Source of the DNA: Protopterus annectens
Taxonomy: Eukaryota; Chordata; Ceratodontiformes; Protopteridae
Length of the DNA stretch: 64,000 nucleotides
Assembly (NCBI RefSeq): GCF_019279795.1
Contig: NC_056725.1
Coordinates: 1,613,300,859 to 1,613,364,858, forward strand
Reading direction: 5' to 3'
The notes under the pieces are model-generated. The model made no database searches. It saw only the letters and a list, made by a program, of their open reading frames with translations, and was not told the origin of the DNA. Position 1 is the first letter of the stretch. Each line of letters opens with the position of its first letter. Shown here in pieces: positions 22,441-34,639 of this stretch. The position numbers were made by a program, and so were the translations under genes.

Positions 22441-24090
22441 CCCTTAGCTGATGTCACAGCTATCTTAACAACAGACTCCGGGCTGTAAAATGAAAATGAG
22501 ATCTCTCCCCATTGTGTCTGTCTCTACTGGTGTACCTCAGGTATCTTACTCTAGACCTTTTACTGAAATATATTCACTAATAATCTTCGCAAAGCTACCA
22601 AATAAGCTTCCACACTACAATACACAGATGATGCCATACTCATATGCTCTGCACCAAGTCTGCCGCTACTCCACAAGATGGCCCAGGACTCCTTTTCCTC
22701 AATTAAGGTCTGGCTAGATGACTAACAACTACTTTTAAATGCAAGAAAAGAAATCAGTGTTATTGTTAGATAAATCTCTATCAGCACAGAAACAATCCTT
22801 CAATATCGCATCAGCAAATAATACCTCAGTTGAAACAGTTTCCAATACAAAGCTTCTTGGCATCATAATTGATTATTACTTAAAATGCGATCAACATGCC
22901 ACTAAAACTATCAAGAAAATTTACCAAAACTTGGCCTTCCTCTAGAGAAGCAAATCCCTTCTCACTGACTACTCTAGGAATTCTTTAGTCACATCCTATC
23001 TTCCCCCTTCACTTCTCACCCATCCTGACTACCATCCTTCACTTCACACCTTAAAAAATAAACTAAACATTTGCTACCATAAAACAGCTAAGTTTACATT
23101 GAACTTACCAAACCGTTCACACCACTGCCCAGCACTGAAGCACCTACACCGGCTCAAGCTACTTAATTACCTTACCTATTCACATTTGCTTAGTGCCCAC
23201 AAAATAATACACAGACCCGAAACTTGCCCATCACTACAAAACATCCTCAAAAACTACTTCCATCCTAGGAATTTCCACTCACAAAACAAATACCGCCTGA
23301 CTAGGACCGAGTCTCATCAGTGCAGGTGTCTCATCTTACTCAATCTATGTTGCTATGCAGTGGTACTCCACCCACTCATCATAAAAGAAGACAACATTAC
23401 CACATGTTTCAAACAGTCTAAAACAGCGCCTAACTTCTTCATGGCTATGCTCATGTTCCATCCTGACTAAACCCACCTTTATTTCTGTTTCTCTTCCATT
23501 GCCAATCTCTTTGTCAATCACCATAACTCTTTCACCTTTCTTATCCCTGTCTCTTCCTCGTTCATCCCCACTACTGTTTCTCCCACTAACCTATATCTGT
23601 AATCCTCTCTTACTAATACCCCCTCCTCACCCACATCATCATCATCTTACGTATCTACTGTTATCTCAACCGCTCCACTATCAGCACTTTTTCAACTTAT
23701 GATTTTCTTGATTATTTTTGCTTATACCCTTTCTCTTTCTCCTCTCCTTTTTCTTCCACTTTAGTGACATCCTACCTTATCAGTATCAACATACATATAC
23801 TGAACCTATGTGCAATATCATTGTTCTTGTATCTCTCCCTATTTACATGTTAACATGACTTTGACATACATAAAATAATATAACTTCTAAATTATACAAT
23901 AAATGTCTTTACTATTTTCTCAATACTACCTGCAAAGTAATGCTGAAAATGTTTCATTTGTTTAGTTGTTCATTTTAATTTTGTATTTTATGTGGATCTT
24001 TTCTCCCTGAGCCTCCGCTGAATATGGGATTTGTGCCCAGTCAGACTTTCCTGGTAAACACAAGATAATAAATAAAATAAATACATAATT
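22440..24090 (+). pseudogene. L2-like LINE: ORF2 3' half and 3' terminus
   Basis: Plus-strand non-LTR retrotransposon fragment. Blocks in order: STGVPQVSYSRPF (reverse transcriptase GVPQG block), YTDDAILIC at 22621-22647 (catalytic Y-x-DD), WLDD-x-QLLLNA, TKLLGIIIDYYLKCDQH, then a C-terminal region with LKHLHRLKLLNYLTY, the usual end of L2/CR1-type ORF2. The 3' UTR ends at 24000-24090 with TCTCCCTGAGCCTCCGCTGA ... GTGCCCAGTCAGACTTTCCT followed by GGTAAACA and an A-rich AATAAA/AAATA tail. Many stops interrupt it. The same 3' terminus occurs at 8405-8560 and 33243-33340. Confidence 0.75.
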
Positions 24091-25461
24091 ACATTTTATC
24101 CACAGGCATTCACTGACAATGAGATTTCCCCAGTTGGAACTTGCTGGTTAACAAACTCAGTAACTGCAAAAGTTGATAATTCAACATACAAACCATTTAA
24201 AACAGAGACTATGAATAAAAAACTGCATCTGGTTTGATCACTCCTTCACAGGAAACAAGAAAGATATGAGCAGATGGGAAAATCAACACAACACTGTGTC
24301 AAAAATTAGCTGCCTTAAAATAATTTTCAAATTTAAATAGCCTGCAGTCCGTCTGATATGAAAAGGAGTTTATCCCTATATTAATTGAGGACATGTTTGG
24401 ATAGCATCCACTCTCATTTAATGGACGTTTCAAGTATACTCAGAACACTGGTTGCTAAAGAACTGAGTTGTTTCCTAGGTTTATGCTAATGTAGCAAGCA
24501 TGCCAAATCAGGATGTAAGTTTTTAAGGACAGAGTGACTAAAGAGCAGCTTCTGGTAATCATCTCTGTTTACAGATTCATCCAGCCTAATCTTTGCAGAG
24601 CTTCATAGTGATGCATACCAGATGGCAAACCATCAACAGATGACATCATAGTTTTATGTTGTTTCTGGTTATTGACAGATGTTGCCACCAAGAGCTCCAA
24701 AAGCTAAGATGAATGGTAGTTTTAGGATATATAATGCACTTGCTGCTGTATAACCTGTTTTCTGAGTCATCTGCCATTTAATTCTGCAAAGTCACCTGTT
24801 TTTTGTTTAATGATGTTGGCTGCAGTTTGAGCATGCTCTTCCAGTTTATGAGAATTATTGAGGACTATGCCAGATATTGCCTGCTAACTACCCCACAGAA
24901 AGTCCATATTTGGCAGCAGTGCCACTCTGTGAGGAACATGCAATGCTGACTATCACTGGATTGCATAAACATAGTCACCCTTAGTATCTGTTTGCATATT
25001 TAGCTCAGACTGGCACGGGTGGTCTGTAATGTTAACAAAACAGGACAGGACAGTCGAGCCCCATAATATGGCCATACACTTGCAGTATGCTTCACAAATT
25101 AAAATGCCCGAATGAGATTTAAATGAGAAATAGTATGCAGAAAAGGATAAGGCACTCGGTGCTTCTCGTTATCTGACTGAACTGCATCGCTTAGTCCTGA
25201 ATACTAGTGCAGACAACAGGGTCCAGACGTACACAGCCATTCTGTGCATGCAACACTGTAAAACTGCTGTGGGATGACTTTGGTGCATAGTACATGCCTG
25301 CTATGCATTCCCAGAATATCCCAGAGCTTTGTTTGCATGTCCTTATGCCTTCATGTGTTTATGGATTTACACCTGATTATGTAGTTTCTTTGTACATCCC
25401 AAACACGTTATGGGAAAAGTGTGAATCACAAAAATTTCAAAATTTCTTATAGGTGCGCATA

Positions 25462-25464
<3 letters not shown>
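24091..25464. other. Intronic stretch, no gene recognised
   Basis: No open frame or repeat family that I can assign. Confidence 0.5.

Positions 25465-25538
<74 letters not shown>
25465..25538. repeat. (TG)n microsatellite
   Basis: Uninterrupted TG run of about 37 dinucleotides. Confidence 0.95.
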
Positions 25539-25539
<1 letters not shown>

Positions 25540-25541
<2 letters not shown>

Positions 25542-26629
25542 AAACTTACATATTGGCATCCTAGCCAGAATGAGCTCCAGATGTTTAGCATTATATCAGT
25601 CCTGCACTAGCCTAGGCTATATGAGTTATATCCTGCTAAGGATATGACAATTGACCAGCATCCAAAGCTTTAGGGCATCTTCCATGTTCCCTGTCCATTG
25701 AAGTCTTTGAGGAGAGTTGTGCAAAGGCAATGCTTAAGGCTCCAAACCTTCAGAAATTTCTTGCAGTCGAAGTGCATTTTCCCTGCAGACTTTGAGTGAT
25801 CGATTGCTTGCTAGTGGTTACCAAGTCTGGTAGAGAAGTGCCCTTCCGGAAAAAATCTTCCACTTTTCCTTAACTTCAAAGGTAAAGTTTACTTTTTTCT
25901 ATAGCAAAGTTTATTTTTAACCTAGAAATTATGTTTTTAGCATTTGTCACTAAAATATACTACACATTTTTGTATATTTTACCATTTTGTGGAAACTGAT
26001 TTTAAATCACTTTTTGTGTGAAGTTTTAAAATACTTTTGTTGAAAATTAAAGGTAGGGACTTCGGACATGTGGTTTTGGGAGTTGTAACTAACATTTTTA
26101 TCTCAAAACTGTAAAATTCTAGTCAGGTGGTTTATGACTGTTCAAGGCTGTTCTATTCACTTATGATGTCATTTTCTTTGTTGTAACATGGAGTAGAGTG
26201 TGCACACTTTGATTCTGCTATCCCCTGTCTGCAAGAAGAAAAAAAAGTTTCATGGTAGTCTTAGGTAGTCAGGCCAACTTCATCACTGCCTCAGCCACTG
26301 TTGAGTGACTCTGCTGTGGCCAAATCAGGTACCTCTGACCTTTCATCATATTCTCTTCACAGAGCAAGTATTGTTCCTTGATTTACTGCAAAGCTGACCT
26401 AGGGTACTTGATTCTCTGGGAAGAGTCCCATATTTTTCTAGGGGATCCCCTTGGAAAACACAATAGAAAGTTAGGTATATATCTTTTCCTGTTTCACATA
26501 GGATCGATGAGGAGGATTGGCTGGGGTTTGCCAAGGGCTTATTTCAAGCCTTTATTTCTTTTAGTTTGGTTTCCTCTCTGAGCTTTAAAAAAAAATTAGT
26601 TCCCTCTCTTCCTCCCTCCCTCCTGCTCT
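25540..26629. other. Stretch upstream of DIRS gag-like sequence
   Basis: No coding signal I recognise. It could contain the 5' region of the DIRS element that follows, but I could not find its terminal repeat. Confidence 0.35.
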
Positions 26630-27800
26630 TTCAGATAGTGACTTCTAGTCAGATGGAATTAGATTTGAATTGTATTTTTCCAATGCCTACACCACAAGTA
26701 GGAGCATTTGATTCAGAAGACCCCCCTCCAAAAAAAAAGAAAAAAAACCATAACCAGAATAGAAACAGAGTGAAATTCCATTATCTTATCAGAAATATTA
26801 TGTTTTATTGGAGGCAGATTTTCCTTAGCCTGCAGCTGTCCCCTCTGTTCTGTCAGCATTAGAGGATGTTTTCTTAGTGGCCTGCAGTACGCCTGGTAGT
26901 CAACCTCCTGACCCTAAAAAGTATGATATATTGTATAAAATCTGTCATATCCATAAATATCTGTTTTCTTATCCCAAGTCAGACCATGTAGTTATTTCAC
27001 TACCATAACCATTTGCTGCCAAGCAGCTTGTGAATGGTAACCCTATCTTTTTTAATGATAGAAAAGCTTTTGATAGATTTGGGAAGAATGTGTATTGATC
27101 TTCTACTTCTTCTTCTTTTTCTTCCTCTTCATCTTCTACTTTATCTTTCAGAATTCTGAATTATATCTCTCACACATCAAAATATTTGTTTGCATATTTT
27201 GTAAATAAGAGAAAGATAACTGCTAACATCCCTTCGTTAGAGGTTAAACTATCTCTGAATTCTTTAACAGCTTATGTTTACCAAGTAACCAAATAATCTT
27301 TGAAACGTTGTTATGAGTCTACTGATGCTATACCCAGAGCAGCTCCTGCTGAATCACTAATGAGAGGTAGCCTTCTTATTGCTTAGTTACATTCACAGAA
27401 TTTACTACATGATGTTGTAGCTGTGATCTTGAATTCTTCCCTAGATGGAGAGGTATTGTTTGGTCCCTGTTTTGCTAAGGTCCTTAAAGACTGTTAAAAG
27501 AAGGAAGTTACTTCAGGGAGTCAAGTAGATTTTTTCAACCACCTTTCTTAGTATAATAGGCTGTTTCCTTCTAATTCAGGATCCATACAGGAAATAGATT
27601 AAACAGTCTCAGCAATATACAGGCAAACAGAATTTCAAAAAGCAATAGCAGTGATGCTCAGATGACAAGGGCTGCCTTCCAGAACCAAGGACAGGCCAAA
27701 AGGCAGATTGACTTTATGACTGTTCAGGTGTTTTCTACTTCTCAGCCTGGCAATCCATTAAATCTTCCCAAAGACTAGGCCTTCATTTTCCTCAGTGGCA
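26630..27800 (+). pseudogene. DIRS-type element, gag-like ORF1 remnant
   Basis: Degenerate plus-strand coding sequence with the style of DIRS ORF1. Near 27060-27095 it reads DRKAFDRFGKNVY, then a serine run encoded by a TTC-rich stretch, then RILNYISHTSKYLFAYF. Near 27330-27460 it reads PRAAPAESLMRGSLLIAQLH and LNSSLDGEVLFGPCF. DIRS gag proteins typically have D-x-x-G-R-K-L-D-x-F-G-R-K-x-Y, then R-x-x-N-Y, then a short P-x-DG-x-LFG block in this order. The element is interrupted at about 27800-27850 by CR1-B and resumes at about 31000. Confidence 0.6.
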
Positions 27801-27896
27801 TCAGATAACCACAGACAAGTAGGTTATGAGAATCATTCATAAAGGTTACATCTGGTCCCATGGAAGCAGTGTTTTTTGCTTTGAAGAGGGCGGCCT

Positions 27897-29145
27897 TCAC
27901 CTGAGCATCAGAGATGTTTGGGAGGCTGCACTCTGCCGGGATAGATACTTGCTCTTTTGGGGGGGAGGGGAGAAGTTTGCACTGAACCTGTCTGCCAGGA
28001 TATTGGCGATGTCTGTGGGTTCAGTGTATTTTTTGTCATTTAGAATCAACTCAGAACAAGTCTGGGAGTTGCATCCCAGGTTCCTAACATAACTGAAAAA
28101 AGCCTTATGATTGTCTTTAGTGTCCTGTGCAATTTTTCTCTCGATGCTGGCCTTGGAGGATTTTATGAGGGATCGTAATTTTTTGCTAGTACTGATCAGA
28201 GATGCCTTCCCTTTTAGGGATTTTGCTCTATCATGTAGTAGCTTCCTCCTTCTGTTGTACAGTTTATTTATGACTGGGGTCCACCAGACTGGACGCCTGC
28301 CTTTTGGGTATTTTGTTTGGGATAGCATGATCCATGCATTCCTGGAGATGTCCGTAGAATGCGTTTTTATAGGATTCTTCAGTTTGGGCCATAGTTTCCA
28401 CTGGCCCTGGGGCCTTGAAGGATTCCACTTCAGTTTTGAGAAGTGTGAAGTTCACTTTTGAGAAGTTTTTCACTGTGGTTTTCTGGGCTGGGGGTGGGGT
28501 CAGGGTGTGGATATCCAGTAAAATTAATTTATGGTCTGATCTTACCAATGAGGGATATACTTCTGGTATGGAGCATAGAGTCCCCATGTTGGTAATAATC
28601 AGGTCTAGTATGTTTTCCTCTCTTGTGGGAGTGGTGACTAGTTGTTCCATAGCATTTGAGTTTATAAATTCCAGGAACCTTTGGGCTAAGATGCTGGGGC
28701 TTGAGTAATGCTCCCAGTCTGTGTTTGGGTAGTTGAAGTCGCCCAATATAATGGTGTTCGGAGAGATCTTAGTGTTCTCCAATGTTTTCAGGAAAGCCGA
28801 GTGGGATTCCTGACTTTGAGAGGGTGGTCTGTAGGATGCTATAAACTGAAAAGCAGTCTTGCCCACTGTCAGTTGCACATGGATGGTCTCCGATACTTCG
28901 TGCACTGCCACTAACTTGGAGGTGTGGATATCCTTGATAAATATGGAAACTCCCCCTCCTTTTGTGGTTTGGTCCAGGTTTTGGAGCCGAAAAGCATGAT
29001 ATGAGGTATAACATGGTAGTGCTGGGGTGCTCTCTGGAGCCTTGAACCAGGTTTCTGTCACTGCACAGATATCGATGTTCTCCATACTGAGGAGAGCTTC
29101 GAGTGCATGCATGTTAAGGTTAAGACTTCTGGTGTTTAGCAGCAT
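27897..29145 (-). pseudogene. CR1-B ORF2 start: APE endonuclease and linker
   Basis: The best-preserved endonuclease in the window. On the minus strand: MLLNTRSLNLNMHALEALLS, ICAVTETWF (catalytic E), GGGVSIFIKD, FIASYRPPS, IILGDFNYPNTDWE (catalytic D and N) and LVRSDHKLILLD (catalytic SDH). The matching residues of APE-type LINE endonucleases are all present. A one-base frameshift near 28308 moves the frame to the linker KGRRPVWWTPVINKLYN ... HKAFFSYVRNLG, typical of CR1. The reverse transcriptase that should follow is absent. Confidence 0.9.
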
Positions 29146-29174
29146 TACCCTTAGTTTCTTGTTCCTTGTGCTGT

Positions 29175-30147
29175 CTATGGAGGTGGGTTTGACTTTTGAG
29201 CCTTGCCTAAAAAAGGCACTATGGGGGTGGCAAGAGCCTTTGCCAATATCCGAAAGCCAAGGGGTGACAGGTGCAAGTCGTCCCTAGCAAAGCAACCTGG
29301 CTTGTCGAGCATGTCATCCCAGGCTGACAGACACTGGATCCCCTTTGAATTACACCAAAATTTTAGCCAATTGTTAAAATCGATCATTTTGTCTTTATAC
29401 TGTGGCATCATTCAAGGTGAGGGTAAGATGCTGCTCAAGGTCAGGGTCATACCGGCCTGGGCTACATGATCAGAGAGCTCCTCTATGTCTCTTTTCATGT
29501 AGTCGAGGGAGGTACGTCTCAGGTCATTCACGCCAGCATGTACAATGACTGAGTCATATTTGTATTTGCTTTGGAGTGACCTGAGTGCTTGCGTTATGTG
29601 GCAGATCCTAGCACCCGACAGGCAGCTCACTGTGACCTCTTTATTCAGCCTGGTGAGCGGGACGTCAGTGTGTCTGACAATAGAGTCACCTATTACAAGG
29701 GTATCAGGTGTGTTATTCAGCCTAAGGGCTGTGACTGCTTGGCACACTAACTTTGTGTGCTATGTGTTGTACGTGTTTTGTTTTGGGGTAGCATTTGCTT
29801 GGATGTCTGCTTTGGAGGTCTCTGTTGCTTAGGTAGATTTTTATTTAGAGCCTCCGAGTATGTTTTTGTGTTTTTTTATGTGTTTGATTCGCTGTTGTGG
29901 TGGGACTATGTGATACTGGAATTGTGTTGTGTGAGGTTACCTTCTCCTACTGACTGGTTGCACCAGTTTTGAGATGAGAGAGCTCAGCCTCCAGTTTGGC
30001 TATATGGTTGCATATCTCACATATATTTGAACCTGTTTGGAGGAGGAGAGGGTTGTCCATGTACATGAGACAGTTGTAACATTGCCTCAAAATTCCCAGA
30101 TTCACCAGTTGGACTGGAGAGTAAACCATTGACTGACCTTTGGACAT
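29175..30147 (-). pseudogene. CR1-B ORF1: zinc-finger/coiled-coil and SGNH esterase
   Basis: ORF1 starts at the ATG ending at 30147 (MSKGQSMVYS). The N-terminus has CYNC ... CEIC, a CxxC-CxxC zinc-binding pattern, followed by HIAKLEAELSHL, a short coiled coil. The second half is the SGNH-hydrolase (esterase) domain found in CR1 ORF1: VIGDSIVRH (nucleophile Ser), CLSGAR (Gly), VIVHAGVNDLRR (Asn) and DDLHLSPLG (Asp/His). All four catalytic blocks are visible. An in-frame TGA at about 29412, where CR1-C has AGG, and a frame break between the finger and the esterase inactivate it. Confidence 0.85.
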
Positions 30148-30999
30148 GCTAGAGTAATATAGGGAACTGAATTAAAACGGACCAATAGAGGACAAGGTAA
30201 TCGTAGAGAGTATAAGAGTAAGTAGTGCTTATGGTTTATTAGTGCTAACTTGTAAGATTACTTATTTGGACCAGTGAGGGGCCTTAGAATGAGAATATGG
30301 TGTTTAATTTGAGAGATAGAGCAGTTCTAAGGGAAAAAGTGAAGAGCAGACTTTGTGGAGACAGGAATAGTTTAAACCCAATTAGGCAGCGCTGCCCAAT
30401 GTTAAGCTATGCACAAAAACGCGCAAAAGAGGGTTTTAAGAGAGGGAGATCAAGGAGTTTGGAATTTACCTAAAATGGCCAATAAAACTACAGTTTCAAG
30501 ACAGTAACCACTCCCACAGGGGCAGGCAGGCTGCTCAATGTTTATCACTGCCACTGATGAACACAGAGACTTCCCTTTAGCCCAAGCAAACAATGGCCTC
30601 CAAGAAACTTACAAACCGTTCAGAACAGCAAATCTGTAACTGAACTTTTTTAAATCTCAGAAAAGTGGGAAAAAAGCAAGATTTTTTTTTTTTTTGTTTT
30701 TTTTTTAAAGAAAGCAGAGGTTCACAAGTATCAACAAGTTAGAACAGTGCAGTAAATGACCCCACACTTGAGTGCTAGGCCAGAGACAGATAAAATGCAA
30801 GTTTTAAGAAAAAAATGATTTTAAAAATAAGTGCAGGCAGGAAATTCAGTAATCAGCTCTAGGTTGTGTTCTAAATACAGTTACCAACACAGAAATCAAG
30901 TTTAACAAGCCAGAAAATGCTCAAAAGTAGGCGGCAATGCAGAAAAACTTAACAAATAATCTGAAGCAAATGTGTGTGGCAACACATTATAATAGCTGA

Positions 31000-33210
31000 T
31001 TGCAGGTTGCAAAGCATTTAAGTGTTTCTATATTCAGATATCCGTTTTATATTTGCAGACTCTTATTCAAAATGTTAAGAACCTCTTGCTGGGTAAAGGA
31101 CCTCCTCAGTTTGGAATTCTAAGTGATCATACAGAAATTTTCTCTCATTCCTTCTGGATACATCCCTCAAGAAAGCTTATCTTCCTCAGAACAAGGTAAA
31201 CCTTTTCAAGAAACAGTTTCTGATTTTCTCCAACCAGTCATTGCCAGGGCATATTTCAGGATTCAGAGTTTTGTGGTTTCTGCAATTCTCATGAGTCCTC
31301 TGACTAGACTTTGCGTAATAAAAATTCAGTGTTTTTGAGTCTATATGGACTAAGCACCAGCACCCGTTTTTCAGATACCAGTGTTTGAGTTAGTGAACAG
31401 TTGAGTTACTTTGGTGGGTGGACAAGTTATATATCAATGCATGTCTCATATCCCCCCTTCCAACTTCTCAGTTTGCAACCATAGATACCTCAGACTTTGC
31501 CTGAGGAGCTGTTTCCAAGAGGATGAAAGTTCAAGGTCTGTGAACAAGCAAGACGGATTAAATGCAAAAATGTCAAAGAAATCATGGCGGTAATAAATGT
31601 TCTCAAATATTTAAATAATTTCTGGACTCTAGGACTTCTACTAGCAATTACAGGCAGTGCCACAGTGATATGGTATATAAAGAAACAAGGTCCAGCCTTG
31701 TCATATTTCTCAGATTAGCTGTGATAGCCTTAGCCTTAGCAACCTTTTTCTTCAGGCTACATACATCCTATCAGAGCAAAACATTATTGCAGACAGGATG
31801 TGTAGGAAAACTACAGAAACCTGTGGATGGAAACTGAACCCAGGGATCTTATAGTTATTAATCCATCTGTAAGATACTCCTGAAATAGATTTGTTTACTT
31901 CAATTCAGAACAGATAATTAAAGAAATGATGCCCTAAAATTCCTTGCAAACAGGCCTGGAAGGCAAATGCATTTTCCTTCGTGTGGTTGGCATATTTCAT
32001 TATGTTGTCCTACTGTTTCCACTGATAACTAGTGTCATTCTAGAGATTCAGAAAGACTCCCCTAACATAATTGTGGTGATTCAGTTTTGGCAGAGGCAAC
32101 AGTGATTCTTCCTTCTTTTGAAAATGGCCAAGGGCAATTACCACAAGCTTCCTCACAGAATGGACTCACACAAAAAAATTGTTGTTTCATACACATCAAT
32201 GGCAAATTTTTCAATTCACTGCCTAGATAATACAGTTTAAATATCTCATAGGCATCTGATTTCGGATTATGTGCAGCAGATATTAAAAGAGACTAAAAAT
32301 ATTGCTAGATATGGGTAAATGGAAAAGATTTTCCAGTTGGTGCTAAAGTTTAAGCCATGACCATTTCAATACACAAATACCTCTGGTTCTATATTATATT
32401 TGTTATTATCATATGGCCTTTCTTTCTCTTCTATCAAGATTCACCTCTTGGCTATCTCTGCTTGCCTGTCCACAGATCCCCCTCTTTTCTACGCAACATC
32501 GTCAAACAGTTTTTTCAAAGGGATCTGCATCTTCATCCTCCTAGAAGACGGGTGACACCTTCTTGGGATCTTTGTTTTATTCTAAAGAAACTTATTCTTT
32601 TTCCATTTGAACCAGCTAAACAGGCTGAATTGAAACTGTTTACTTGGAAAACCTTGTTACTTGTTAATCTGATCTTTGCAAGAAGAGTATCTGAGTTATA
32701 AGCTCTTATAGTGAGCCAGTCTTATCTCATTTTTTCATAAGGACAGGGTATCTTTGAAAGCAAATCCTTCACTTATGCTTTAAGTTATTTCAGGGTGTGC
32801 TTTGAGTCAAGGTATTCTTTTTCTTGCCTCTTTTGCCAGATCCAAAAGAACAAAGAAGAGAGGATTTTACATGCTGTGGATGTCCACAGGCAACTCTGAC
32901 ACAATACAGACAAGGCTAAAATCTTCAGGCTTACAGATCAACTGTTTATTTCCTATGAAGGTAAGAAAAACTGACAATCAGTTTCAAAACAGGCAATTTC
33001 TAAATGGTGGTCCCATGTTATTTCTTTCTTTTATTCTCACCAAGATCGCAAGTCACTTCCAGGCAATTCAGAGACCATTCCACAATAGCTTTGTTTTTGT
33101 TTTTGGGGGGGGGGGGTTTGTGCCTTTTTGAAAAATTGTGAACCCTAGAAGTATCCCAGAGGCTGCAATTTGGTCAGCTATGAATACTTTTATAAAACAT
33201 TACAAATTAA
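31000..33210 (+). pseudogene. DIRS-type element, RNase H and tyrosine recombinase
   Basis: Second part of the DIRS element, plus strand. The RNase H region reads ARAYFRIQSFVVSAI then MSPLTRLCV, INVLKYFNNF-like, then ATVIWYIKKQGPALS (31590-31715). The tyrosine recombinase has PPRRRVTPSWDLCFILKKL, FPFEP and ARRVSEL (catalytic first Arg, 32540-32700), then FARSKRT, LFISYEGK-like and a final PEAAIWSAMNTFIKHYKLN at 33155-33210, where HY carries the nucleophilic tyrosine. These are the standard DIRS recombinase blocks in order. Stops and frame changes are frequent. DIRS elements integrate by recombination rather than by an integrase. The reverse transcriptase upstream is lost. Confidence 0.8.
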
Positions 33211-33242
33211 ATTAATTTCCCATGTCCACAGTAGGTTTTATT

Positions 33243-33340
33243 TAATTATTTACTTACTTTTGTTTTTTTTTTTTTTACCAGAAAGACCTAACTGGGCATA
33301 ACCCATTTTCAGCCTGGGGGGAACCTCCATTACATTTCTA
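33243..33340 (-). mobile_element. L2-like LINE 3' terminus fragment
   Basis: The minus strand reads CCCCAGGCTGAAAATGGGTT then ATGCCCAGTTAGGTCTTTCT and GGTAAAA, closely matching the 3' end at 24010-24055. Only the last 60-100 bases of the family are present. Confidence 0.65.
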
Positions 33341-34639
33341 ATTAACTGTGTTATTTTTTAAGAACAATATTGTTTTCAGCAAGATTATACATTGTAAATA
33401 ATATTTACATTCATGAGTTTTACAGGGTTGATAGAATGGGTTGTATGCATATTGATAAAGGACAGGTTCATACACTTCCTTTGATTTGGAAAGAAGTTAT
33501 GTGTGACAGATTTTATACAAGCAGTGAGAATCTTTGCATTAAGATAAGACGTTGATTGATGGATGATACTATTAATAAAACTGAGAGAGAGTGATACGTT
33601 TGAGTACTGAGCATGAGAATGAAAGGGTTGTGGAAGTTTCATAAGAGAAAACAAGGTGAGGGAGATTGTCAAAAAGTGCTTGAGAGAAAGAGTGCAGGTA
33701 AGGTGAAGGAGACTGAATGCGAATTTGAGTTGTTGATTTGAGGGGCAAATATATTGTTATAGAAAAAGAATGAGGGGCAAATATATTGTTATAGAAAAAG
33801 AATAAGGGAAGTAACATTCAAGTTATGAAATGACATTAATAAATGTCAGAGAGGTGTAATGTGTGTGTTATCTTAGACAAGAAAGAAGGATTTGAGAAGG
33901 CTAGGGAAGAGTCTAAGGTCATGGGAGAAGTTGTTAGCTTGAAGTTGATTATAAACATGTCCAAGATGGATTTAGGTATGGTTTGAAACCTATTTTGAAG
34001 CATGATAGTTTGTATATCATTTTTAATTTTGCATGGATGGTACATAGCAGGAGTATAATGAGTCTCCTAATGTGTTATTATATTTATTAAAACTTGAGAT
34101 GAATTTTTCAGTAGACTACATATAACTTACAGGAGGGTAAGGCCGTGGTGTAATTTTTTAATGCTGGGCAATTTTCCGGATTCTGTATTAGTTTATACAC
34201 ATTAAGTACTTGAGAGAGTGAGGGGTAGTTGTTAATTCTAGTCAGTGTAGTTGTTTTAAGGCCTCTCAGTACTGTGATACTCTGTGCAGTATTGGCAGCA
34301 AATTTTGCAAATTAATTATAACTAGAGGATAGCTTGTTTTTAGTGTGATACTTATGTTAATAAGGATAGGAGAAGCATAAAGAAAGGATGATAGTAAGTA
34401 GGTTGAGGCCAGAATTTTCTTTGTTAGGACTATTCTTCAGGGGCTGTTGCACTCTTTCCTTTCCTCCGGGACTATTATTCAGGGGCTCCAAGACTCTGTA
34501 CCTTCTTACTTCCTCAGTTCTTTCTGAGCTCTGATAATGTACCTATACAGTTTAGGCCTCTGCCATGATGATCTAAGGTTGAACGTAGTACATCTGTGGA
34601 AGTTTTTGAAAACTGATGAATCAGTAACACACTGCATAA
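33341..34639. other. Intronic stretch, no gene recognised
   Basis: No named element. Contains an exact 32-bp tandem duplication at 33740-33803. Confidence 0.5.
33740..33803. repeat. 32-bp direct tandem duplication
   Basis: The 32-bp unit beginning GAGGGGCAAATATATT occurs twice without change, at 33740-33771 and 33772-33803. The identity shows a recent local duplication. Confidence 0.9.

Larger units (their letters stand above)
27850..30960 (-). mobile_element. CR1-B, 5' part only
   Basis: CR1 element in reverse orientation within the DIRS sequence. It has a 5' UTR (about 30150-30960), ORF1 (30147-29175), endonuclease and the endonuclease-RT linker, then stops at about 27850 before the reverse transcriptase. 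LINE copies are normally truncated at the 5' end, so loss of the 3' end points to a deletion or rearrangement after insertion. The DIRS reverse transcriptase is missing at the same junction, which agrees with one deletion removing both. Confidence 0.8.
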
